A stretch of 64,000 bases of DNA from Climacteris rufus (taxonomy: Eukaryota > Chordata > Aves > Passeriformes > Climacteridae), in the NCBI GenBank assembly GCA_013398175.1, contig VZRZ01007319.1, forward strand, positions 1,300,174 through 1,364,173, given 5' to 3'. This document shows, piece after piece, positions 1-9,300 of the stretch; position 1 is the stretch's first letter, and each line of letters begins with the position of its first letter. The translations under genes were made by a program, and so were the position numbers. The notes below the pieces were generated by a model, which worked only from the letters and a program-made list of their open reading frames with translations, made no database searches and was not told where the DNA came from.

Positions 1-695
1 CAGCAGGAGGAGGAGGAGGATGAGGAGAGATGACCCTCTCCCTGAGGAAGTGCAGCAGGTAAACTCTACTGCAGAGTGGAACACCAGGTGTGGGAAGGGA
101 AGAAACTGGATTGGTAACAGGACTGCTGGGGGAAGGCAGGCTCACACTTGCTGCTCTTATGGCTACAACTGCACGTACTCATGGCCTTCCCGTGGAAGTC
201 AGTGTGTCTTCACCCATTTCATGCTGGTAAGTGAATGCTTGTTCGGGCAGAGGTCAGGATGACATTCCCATGATCATTTAGGGAATCATGTGTCAGAACT
301 GAGAGCTTCCCTTGAGCCATCCTCTGGTGGGAAAGGGTCTTTGGGTTTGGATTACAGGTTCTAGGTACCACAAACAGTTTGCCAGACACCAAAGCTGTTC
401 TGACACTTACACAGGTCTGGATGGCTGGATAAAGGTAAAGCTTCATTCCTGCTGAGGTTTGTGTTAAGAACTGCTGAGCTCAGCGAAAGCATTAACAGCT
501 GTGTGACAGGGGCAGGTGTGAAGTCTGGTAGCCAAAGTTCTGATTTTGCAGAAACTGAACAATGCCTTTGCAATTCCAGCTTTATCCCTCTCCCCTGTGG
601 CAAGCACTGCACGTGTGTGAGGGTACATGGAGTGATCTCATGCTCTCCCCTCTCTCTCCCTCTGTCTCCCTTTATTGTCCCCTCTCTTTCTGCAG
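1..695 (+). other. ATXN1: ATXN1 last intron (3' part)
   Basis: Non-coding sequence upstream of the last ATXN1 coding exon. It ends in a long pyrimidine tract (about 640-693) and a CAG acceptor at 693-695, directly before the ataxin-1 reading frame. A short GAG-rich run lies at 4-30. The open frame that continues upstream from 696 to an ATG at 675 is intronic read-through, because those residues come from the pyrimidine tract. The preceding large exon, which would hold the polyglutamine tract, is outside the window. Confidence 0.85.
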
Positions 696-1226
696 GTCAG
701 CGTGGAAGTCTTGGTAGAATATCCTTTTTTTGTATTTGGACAAGGCTGGTCATCCTGCTGCCCTGAGAGAACCAGCCAGCTCTTTGATTTGCCATGCTCC
801 AAACTTTCGGTGGGGGACGTCTGCATATCGCTCACACTCAAGAACCTGAAGAATGGCTCTATTAAAAAGGGCCAGCCCATGGACTCAGCTAGTATCTTGC
901 TGAAGCATTCAAAGAATGACAGTCTAGCTGGAAGTAGACACAGGTATGCGGAGCAGGAAAACGGGATTAATCAGGGAAGCGCACAGATGTTAGCTGAGAA
1001 CGGTGAACTGAAGTTTCCGGACAAAATAGGATTGCCTGCAGCACCTTTGCTCACCAAAACAGAACCCAGCAAGCCCCCAGCAACGAGGAAGAGGAGGTGG
1101 TCAGCCCCCGAAACACGAAAACTAGAGAAATCAGAAGAGGAGCCACCTTTGACTCTTCCCAAGCCTTCTTTTATTCCTCAGGAGGTTAAGATTTGTATTG
1201 AAGGTCGATCCAACGTAGGAAAGTAA
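696..1226 (+). CDS. ATXN1: Ataxin-1, last coding exon (partial gene)
   Basis: This exon encodes the C-terminal 176 residues of ataxin-1, a nuclear protein that binds RNA and transcriptional repressors such as Capicua; its polyQ expansion causes SCA1 in humans. The exon opens in phase 0 at GTC (696), after a CAG acceptor, and ends at TAA 1224-1226. Residues 1-53 form the C-terminal part of the AXH domain (VEYPFFVFGQGWSSCCPERT). Residues 131-139 are RKRRWSAPE: the nuclear localisation signal, the U2AF-ligand motif and the 14-3-3 site whose serine corresponds to human Ser776. If the exon starts at human residue 641, the lysine falls at 772 and the serine at 776, so this exon has the same length as in human. 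It ends in EGRSNVGK. No frameshift or stop is seen. Recognised from memory of the human protein. Confidence 0.97.
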   Translation, partial: VSVEVLVEYPFFVFGQGWSSCCPERTSQLFDLPCSKLSVGDVCISLTLKNLKNGSIKKGQPMDSASILLKHSKNDSLAGSRHRYAEQENGINQGSAQMLAENGELKFPDKIGLPAAPLLTKTEPSKPPATRKRRWSAPETRKLEKSEEEPPLTLPKPSFIPQEVKICIEGRSNVGK

Positions 1227-1282
1227 AAGTTGTTTGGGGAAAGGAAATTAGGCTATCCCTTGTCATTTTTATCCAGATTACT

Positions 1283-1290
1283 GTACTGTA
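1283..1290 (+). promoter_or_regulatory. ATXN1: miR-101 8-mer site 1
   Basis: GTACTGTA is the full complement of the miR-101 seed plus the flanking A. It lies 57 nt after the ATXN1 stop codon. miR-101 is a published repressor of human ATXN1. Confidence 0.6.
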
Positions 1291-1691
1291 GACTAAATAA
1301 CCCAGTATTTACATGTTATCATCTTATTTTAGGTTTATGTTATAACCTTGTTGTTATAGTTGCAGCTGGTATTATGCAGGAGACTGGTGCATATGTTTTT
1401 CCACAAGTGTTTGTCAGTGACTAGGTTTATCGAGAGCTACAGAAGGGGCAGTATCTGCTTCACACACCCTTAGTGGAAATGAATGTGTTGTCATGGCTCC
1501 TGTTTTCTAACACCTTGTGTAGGACAGGGTCCAGCTGTGATTTTGTTTTCTTTTCGTTGCTGGTTTTTTTTTGGTTTTTTTTTGTGTTTGTTTCGTTGTT
1601 TTGGTTCCTGTTCTAGTTTTTTTGGGGGGAGGTGAGGAGAAGGGAACTGTAGCAGAGGTGTGTGTCACGTGTGGGGTGCGCGTGTGTGCGT

Positions 1692-1714
1692 GGGTGGGTG
1701 GATGAGTGGGTGGG
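1692..1714 (+). other. Candidate G-quadruplex in ATXN1 3' UTR
   Basis: Four GGG runs (1692-1694, 1696-1698, 1708-1710, 1712-1714) lie on the RNA strand with loops of 1, 9 and 1 nt, inside a GTGGGTGG-rich stretch. Folding is inferred from the pattern only. Confidence 0.4.
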
Positions 1715-1884
1715 TGCATGCCAACCCCGGGGCAGGACGGCCTCTCTCTGGCGGGTTGGTGAAGAGGTTTCCTCACCCCAGGTGGATGCTGAGGACACAA
1801 CCCATGGGTGTGTTACTAAAAAGGATCAGACAGTCTCTGATGTTTTCAACAACAAGCCAACTCTTACTCAAGGCTCTACTATAC

Positions 1885-1937
1885 ATATATATATATATAT
1901 ATATATATTTGTGTGTGTGTATATGTATATATATATT
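1885..1937 (+). repeat. AT/GT compound microsatellite
   Basis: An AT run (about 1885-1908), then five GT units (1911-1920), then a second AT run (1921-1937), all inside the ATXN1 3' UTR. The tract contains a TGTATATA Pumilio-like match at 1924-1931 that may be only a by-product of the repeat. Confidence 0.9.
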
Positions 1938-2494
1938 TTTTCCCCCATGGGGTCTGACTGCACTGATTTTTATTCCTAAAGCAAACTGCCACACCACATT
2001 TCCTTTCTGCTTGCTAGTGCAGTTCCATTGCGCGGAGCCAGCGACGGGGAGGCTGTGCGGGCTCCCGTGCCGGTCGCCCTGCAAGGTTTTCCTTCCCGGC
2101 GGGGGGTGGGGGGTGCGTGCGTGCGGCGTGGGTGTGCGTGGGTGTGTGAGGAGGCCTCTGGCTCTGCGGATGCGCCTGGCTCAGGCTCACTCCTGTTTCT
2201 GTGCAGTGTTAGACAAATCGACCGGGTTACGCCATGGACATTTGCTTCCACAAGGTAGACGCAGACTGCCCCTTTGAGATCACAGGCATCCATTGTTTGC
2301 AGTTAGGTTGCAAATCTTTGTCTTTAACTCTAGTACTGGTTTTAGTTCATGGTTATGGACAACTGGTGCCACTTTTTTCAAATTGCGGTGTGTGACACAG
2401 GAATCCGCTGTTGAAGATGAACCTAGAATGTCTTTAAGCACTTAAAATGCTGTTCACACTTTATTGCTGAGCATCCTGGTCTAACACTCAGTAC

Positions 2495-2502
2495 GTACTG
2501 TA
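2495..2502 (+). promoter_or_regulatory. ATXN1: miR-101 8-mer site 2
   Basis: A second exact GTACTGTA match in the ATXN1 3' UTR, within GTACGTACTGTATATC. Confidence 0.6.
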
Positions 2503-2843
2503 TATCACTTTAATCTGCTCGGAAAGCAACAACAACAAACAAACAAATCTCTTCAACACTGTAACTACATGCAACTATGTAAAGTTTTCTCACAGGCAAG
2601 ATGCTGAAAGTTTTAATGTGGTTTCAAAGGGATGAATGTGAATTATTGAACTAGTATGTGACAGTCATTGTCCACAAAGGACTACTTAATAGGAGGCACT
2701 TTTTAACTTTAATGCTTGAGAAAGAGTTAAAGGCATATGTGAGCTGACATAATAAAAAAAAAATAAGAGAAAGGAAAAAGGAAAGAGGAAAAAAATCATT
2801 GTCCAGTGTTTTTGAAAAAGATGGACTTTAAAGAATCTTGCAA

Positions 2844-2851
2844 TTTGCACA
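2844..2851 (+). promoter_or_regulatory. ATXN1: miR-19 8-mer site
   Basis: TTTGCACA is the exact 8-mer target of the miR-19 seed, in the ATXN1 3' UTR. A weaker 7-mer (TTTGCAC followed by C) occurs at 8878-8884. miR-19 is a published ATXN1 regulator in mammals. Confidence 0.6.
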
Positions 2852-5023
2852 TCTTGAGTTTATCATTTGTGTGGTATTCCTGCAGTTTTTACCTAATAAT
2901 GTTGTGGGGTGGGGGGGTCTGAAAGAGCATAAACAAATGTAGCAATTACTCACTAACCTGCCTACGCTCTAGGCCATTTCATAGGGTTACGTTCCTTTCA
3001 GAGTTCATTTTTGGTCTTTCTACCGTATCTGCCACACAGAACCAGGTCCTACCGGGACACCTCTGAGAATTTTTCTTCAGACTTGCTGAGAGAGTTTTCC
3101 ACAAAAAAACATTTCTATAAGTAAGCAAGGTGTTTGTTTGTTTTGAAAACAAACCTATTGTTATTTTATTATTATTATTTGTTATTTTAATTGCATCGTT
3201 TTCCATTGGAAAGGCGACATTTCAAGAGTTTGGTACAAACTAAGTAGGAGCGGGGGTATTCACGCGTTCAGTCTTTTCTTTCCCCAGGCAGGGCCGGATC
3301 CTCTGAGGTGCTGTGCACCCAGCGTCCTGCACGAGCCTCGGGGAGGTGCGAGTATGAAGTACATTGGGGCTGAGTGCTAAAGCCTGTCGCTGCCTCTAGA
3401 AAGATCCCAGTGGGATTTCAGTGGGATCGCGCTCGGGCCCTCCGTGAGCAAGCGTTCGTGTCGTCATTTTTGGTTGGCGAGTTCACATCCTTCAGGTAGT
3501 TTTGAAGAAGCTGTACTCACAGGGAGAACAGGAAATCAAAGTCCGTCATTAGAAACACGGTAACCTAAAGTGAACAAGTTTATTTAAAGTCTTGTTTTCC
3601 CTCTCCCCTAAAATACAGTGCTTTTCTTTAAGAGAAGAAATGTTAACCCCAAACCCCATCTTTGACTCTTGTTACTTGTTACTTGAAATTTAGCTCACAC
3701 CAGACCTAATTGTTTTTATACCGTATTCTGGGGTGCACCAAAAAGTTGAAATATGTTTAAAATAGCTTGAAACTTTTTTTGAATTTCCTTGAATTTTATT
3801 AACCTCTCGGCGGGCTACCAAATAGCTGAGTGGGTTTCTTCTCACAATCACACAGCTTAGTTAGTGCTTATTTGTTAATATTTCTGCTCAGAGAAGTTGC
3901 TTAATCTTCCATATACTCTGCTCAGGGCACTTGCAATTTATTGTTTCATTTTGTTTCCTGTTTTGTTTTTAAGCTTTGATGGTAAAGGAATAGAAAGAAT
4001 TACAGATTTTAGTTCACAGTCGTACCACTATTTCTGTACTTCACGTGTACTTGGAAAAAAAGAAATCTCAAGTAAAACCATACACATACACATTTGTGGT
4101 TAATAAGGAAGCAGGGGCTATTAAACTGACTGGATCTATTCAACTAACACTAAAAAAAAAATAATAATAATAAAAAAATACATTTGGAGCAATAGGAATG
4201 TATTAGCTCTGTGCTTATATTTCAGACTGAGGAATTCTGAAATAACTGGTTCTTTCCAAACAATTGTCCCCTTCCATGCTTTGGCTTTTGTAGGATGTGC
4301 AATACTTTACGTGCCAACTTAGACTCACCTGTGTGGTGTTAGCTAGATCTCATACCCGCTTCTGATTTCCCCTGGTTTTGTCTCTTTTGAATTCTTTCTT
4401 TTTACTTTCCTCCTTCCCTCACCTCTCCCCCCATTAGTAAGTCCCTCCCTGTCCACTCCCCTCCAAAAAAACCCACAACTTACTAAGGGTTAAAGATCCC
4501 TTGCCCCGGGAAGCACGAACCCTTTTTGTATTTGATGTTTAAAAAGATCCAGGAAGAAAAAAAAAAAGCAAAAAAAGAGATGTATTCATGCCTCCACGGC
4601 GTCCAGGCAGAGGGTGGCACTGAGCCATGTGGCCGAGCGCCGCCTTCCGCCTGGACACACGCAGACAGGAGCTGGCTCCCACCGGGGCCAAGTCCTTTGC
4701 AAGGCAGGGCTCTGCCTCTCCCTCTGGCACTTGCAGCAAGTCCCCAGGCCTGGGAGTGCCATCATCCCCAGGGCATGTGCAAGATGCTACTCGGGAGCAC
4801 AGGGATGCTGAGGTGGAGCCAAAGGAGGAGGCTCAGCCTCTGCTTCTGCGTGGCAGCCGCTTTGCAATAGTAACTAACAGTAGTTTTCTTTTTGTCTGCT
4901 TGTTTCTTTCTTTTTGTAGCAGGCCTGTTTAGTTTACAACGAAATGCATACAATCACCAAGAAATTAGTCAGGGCAAAGAAAAATAAAACAAGAACCTCT
5001 TTATAGGGATTTCTAAAAAATAC

Positions 5024-5054
5024 CTGTCTGTCTATCTGTCTATCTATCTATCTG

Positions 5055-5086
<32 letters not shown>

Positions 5087-5114
5087 ACATCTATCTATAT
5101 ATCTATATATATAA
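5024..5114 (+). repeat. TCTA/TCTG tetranucleotide microsatellite
   Basis: About 90 bp of (TCTG/TCTA)n run into TATA-type units inside the ATXN1 3' UTR. Uninterrupted TCTA stretches suggest that its length is variable. Confidence 0.92.
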
Positions 5115-6845
5115 AGTGACTGTTCCTTATAGCGTTTAACTTAGGCATTGTTTCAGTTTGTCTGGGCCACATCGTGGGGAATTTGAGTTTGATGTCACTT
5201 ACCTCGAGTCCTCTGGTCGAGATCCGAATCGGAGTCGCTGTTGACCTATTTTACCATTTTGTACCTTGCCCTTAGGCTTGCTTTCCCTCGAAGATGCAGA
5301 CCTCGGGAGGAGGGGAGGGACACACGTTCCTTTTTTCATTCCTTTAATTCCTTCATCCCACTGTAGCTTTGTTCGAACTGTTGTTCCTGTCATTTTCTCG
5401 GCACGGGGAAGTGACATCACTACTCTTGTTTCCCTTAAATCAAGGAACATTTAGAAACCTTTCACACCTTTTACTCAGGGATGGGGCTGGCGTATGTGTG
5501 GTACACTGATGTGACCAGAAGCAGCACTTTTACTGCTCCGGAGTAGGGATGTACAATGTTACAGACAAGTTTGGATTTCCTGCATCTCATGGTTTAAACT
5601 TTGTAGATCTCACTTAGATTGCAATACAAAAGCAGCAGGCTCAGCATGAACTGTAGCTGTTGGTTATCATGAAAATACACTCTCTGCAGAGATTTATATT
5701 AATTTAAAGTGTGTTGCCAGTAGTAAAAAGGAAATGGTGAAATTCTGTTAATTCTTGCAACTGCGAAAAAAAAAGAAAAAAGCCTGTATCAAGGAGAGCA
5801 AATTCTCCATATTTTTAAACACTAATTAGTGTTACTTCCGAGTGGCTCTTGGTGCAGTGCTCTGCGTATCCTGGGACCCAGTTCTGCAAACACTTATACA
5901 TGTGCCATGGCAGCTCTGGGCTGGCCAGCAAAGGCTGCTTGGGGGCTTGCTGCAAAGTGCATGTATAAATCTTTGTGAAATTGAAGCATGCTTTGGTCAG
6001 ACCCTGACCTTAATCAGGCAGCTGGAAAAGTCTTGGGGTTCACCAGGGCAGAAGCCTTGGGTGGGTGGAGAGGATTTGTCTCTTTGAAACACTTCTGCTG
6101 TCCCAGAAACTTGACAAATGGCAAAATGGGACACATGCTCGTAGTTTCCATTTCTTCCCTCCCCATCATCACAGGTAGCAGCGGAGTCCTCTGGGGATTC
6201 TGGCCAGTGCTGATGTGAAGAGCAAGGGAAATGAACGTACCACCGGAGTGAAGGCAGTAATTTCCTTTCCTCTGGTTATCCAACCCTCCCACTCCCCCAA
6301 ATCCTGTAATACATAGCAAAATGAGAATTTGTTGATGCAGATATGCATATGTGCACACACACCCCAGGCAGAAGTGTCTGCACACAAAGAAGTATGTGTG
6401 CATTTTTTTTACGTGTATGCCTACATGTCCACTTGATTCCCTGTCCTGAGGACAGCCTTGCTTTGTGCCCATAGGGAAATTCCAAACACGTTGCACACCT
6501 CTACTCCAGAGTTCAATTTCTTTTACATAGACGACCTCGCTTCAGATGTGTTACCTTTACTGATAGGATCTTTTCTTGTAGCACTATACCTTGTGGGAAT
6601 ATTTTTTGATGTAAACCTAATTTGAGAAGCTTATTAAAAATAGAAACTTTTTTTGAAGCACTCACATTGAGGAGTACAGGTAATGTTTTAAAAAATTGCA
6701 CAAAAGAAAAATGAATGTTGGAATGATTCATTCAGTGTTTGAAAAAGAGATGGCTCTGTTTGAACAGTGAGTTTCATACCTTGTTTGTAAAAAAAAAAAG
6801 TTTTTAAATACAAAAGCAGAGAAAGGTTGAAAGTTACATGTTTTT

Positions 6846-6853
6846 TGTATATA
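6846..6853 (+). promoter_or_regulatory. ATXN1: Pumilio response element
   Basis: TGTATATA matches the PUM consensus UGUANAUA exactly and lies outside any microsatellite. PUM1 is known to destabilise mammalian ATXN1 mRNA through its 3' UTR. Whether this is the orthologous site needs alignment. Confidence 0.55.
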
Positions 6854-9007
6854 GAAAATGTCATGTCTAGATGATCTGATTTGTATTGGCTCTGGCCAGG
6901 AAGAATTATTACTTAAAAGGCTCTTAAAGAACAACTGTGCTTAATTTTCTGTTTGTATTACATGGGTCCCATTTCTGGGGAATGGAGTCAATGCTTCACA
7001 CTGTTTATTCCTGTGCTGAAAATACACCTTGGAGCAGCAATTCTTGAGTGCAGCTACCGGGCACTTCAAAGGGTGGCTACTGTGCAAAACTAGAGCCTCA
7101 CTCTCCAGTTGTATTTTGGCTTTAAGTCTCTTCTGCCTGTGCTGAGGGAGCCCCTGGCAGCCCAGAGGTCCAGGCTGGTTTGGAGGGAGGCCTTGGCCAT
7201 GCCCTGGGCAGGCATGGCCAGGCTGGCCCCAGTGCGGGGACCCTGCTGGGGCTGGCAGCCCTCGGGTCCAGAGCTGCTGTGGGCTGAGCGTGACCTGCGT
7301 AGTTCCCACCTGAGGCCTTTTGGTCCCATTTTTTCTCTCTCTGGGAATGCTGTTCCACGTTTTTTCAGCACTTCCTGTTCCAGGTGAAATCCAAAGAGTA
7401 TAACCCTGAGCGAGAAGTGCTTGTAACAAGGGATCATAGCCCAGCACTAACAGCAGAATGGTACCCGAAGCGACCTGGCCTTCCAGCCCCTGTCACTGCC
7501 CCTTTCCCCCACCACTGATGTCAGAGCCGGGAGCAGTTGGTCACACAGAGCGCATTTCCAGTGATGGTCTTGACCGATGGCAAGACTGATGTTTTTCAGA
7601 AGCCAAAAGGAGAGGATCCTGAAGCAGTTTCTGAGGAGAGGATCCTTTTCCTGTCCAAAGATTGAGCTGGGCAGCTGGGAGCTGGTGGCAGGATGGAGAG
7701 GGCGAATTTTCAGGCTGCTCCCATCCCTCTCCCCAGAGGTGACCCAAGCTTTGGCTCCCACAGGCACAGGGGTAGGAATGCTGGCCCTGTGCAAGTGACC
7801 CCCAGGTGCTCAGAAACCAGCCCCAGCTGTGTTACGGTGAAGTGCATTCAGCCAACAGGTAGTATTTATACAATAACAGTCTCTAGGGTTTCCGTAGATT
7901 TTTTTCTTGTTGTTAGCTGAAAGGACTCAAGTCTTCCACTGAGGATTTTATGGAGGCTTCATCCAAGGTTGTTTCTTTTTTGTTAGTTTCTATTTTGAGC
8001 ACGTAAAGCTCCTGTGCCCTTTACCTCCACCACGCAGTAGGTGTGCATTGGAAGTGTTGTTTGCAGCAAGCAGAATCACTTGGTGAAGCTGTCCTTGCTG
8101 TACTATGGGATTGGTGATGGGCAGAACCTTCAGGGCCCAGATCCTCGGCCAGGATGGAGCCGGGGTGGGACCACTGACTCCTCAGGCGGCTCTGCCCCTT
8201 CACACCCGCTGGCGAGGGGATCCCACCCTGGCATTTGCTTTAAAAATCCAGGACCCAGGTATTCTCCCATTGAACACGCTCTGCAGAATTCTTGTCCCAG
8301 TCCATTGGGTTTGGATCTGGGCAGCTGAGGGCAAAAACAGGCCGGGGGTGGCTGTGGGTGGCTCAGTCTGTGTCTTCGGCCCGGCCATGAGGCCGGGCGC
8401 TTTGCAAAGTTACTAATCTGGTAAGGCATAGATGCAACTCTTCACGACAGTCAGCTAATGTTGAAACTCACTAATGTATGTATTTGCTCCTTTTTTTTTT
8501 TTTAATAATATATTAACTTGTTGAACACTGTTCTTTTCGCAGTGTTACAAAAGTGGGGGAGGGGGAATTTCCCAACCTTTTTCAGTCCGGGTGAGCTACT
8601 GAAAACCATTTTGTACTAGCTATGTCACCGCTCCCGGCAGCAGCTGGCAGCGGCGCTTGGCCGAGCCGGGGTCAGGTCCAGCCATTCAACATCAGTAGTT
8701 TTTAAGGTAAATTTTTTTTTTTTAAATTGTCTGGTATTACTAATGAGGGTTGTTGCAAATGACACTTCCAGTGTAGTTCCTAGCGTAGGCCCAGTAAAAG
8801 GGATATCGCAGCTTTGTGTTGGGGAGAAATTGAGCTGACATGGCCAGTACAAAGGAGAAATAGGGAGGGAATAACGTTTTGCACCTTATTGAAAAGAGGA
8901 GAAGATTTTAAGTGCATACAGACATAGTTAAGAGCTTTTATTGTGACAGGAGAACTTTTTTCCATATGCGTGCATACTCTCTGTAATTCCAGTGTAAAAT
9001 ATTGTAC

Positions 9008-9015
9008 TTGCACTA
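9008..9015 (+). promoter_or_regulatory. ATXN1: miR-130 8-mer site
   Basis: TTGCACTA is the exact 8-mer target of the miR-130/301 seed, near the distal end of the ATXN1 3' UTR. Its presence here supports a distal poly(A) site. Confidence 0.55.
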
Positions 9016-9180
9016 GCTTTTTTAAAACAAATATTAAAAAAAATGGAAGAATTCATATTCTATTTTCTAATGGTGGTGTGTCTATTTGTAGGATACACTC
9101 GCGTCTGTTTATTGAATTTTATGGTCCCTTTCTTTGATGGTGCTTGCAGGTTTTCTAGGTAGAAATTATTTCATTATTAT

Positions 9181-9300
9181 AATAAAACAATGTTTGATTC
9201 AAAATTTGAACAAAATTGTTTTAAAGAAATTGTCTGTATACCAGTACAAGTTTATTGTTTCAGTATACTCGTACTAATAAAATAACAGTGCCAATTGCAA
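9181..9300 (+). terminator. ATXN1: ATXN1 poly(A) signal region
   Basis: AATAAA hexamers occur at 9181-9186 and 9276-9281. The second is followed within 45 nt by a T/G-rich run (TGTTTTGTCTTTGTG), as expected of a downstream element. Cleavage at about 9295 is inferred. Confidence 0.6.

Larger units (their letters stand above)
1227..9300 (+). other. ATXN1: ATXN1 3' untranslated region
   Basis: About 8 kb without a supported coding frame follows the ATXN1 stop. Human ATXN1 is known for a very long 3' UTR under miRNA and Pumilio control, and the matching sites are found here up to 9015, which supports a UTR reaching past 9 kb. Two AATAAA hexamers (9181-9186 and 9276-9281) followed by a TG-rich stretch (about 9306-9322) mark the likely end. 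The region contains U-rich and GT-rich runs at 1545-1720 and two microsatellites. No transposon was recognised in it, which fits a constrained exon. The exact cleavage site is inferred. Confidence 0.75.

Noticed and set aside
675..695. ATG at 675 as a start for the ataxin-1 C-terminal frame
   Set aside because: It lies in the pyrimidine tract of a splice acceptor. The conserved protein begins exactly after the CAG at 693-695.
1230..1424. 64-residue open frame after the ATXN1 stop
   Set aside because: No known motif, and it sits in the 3' UTR, where chance frames are expected.
1924..1931. Pumilio element TGTATATA inside the AT/GT microsatellite
   Set aside because: A match is expected by chance within an alternating TA/TG repeat. 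The 6846 site is the more convincing one.
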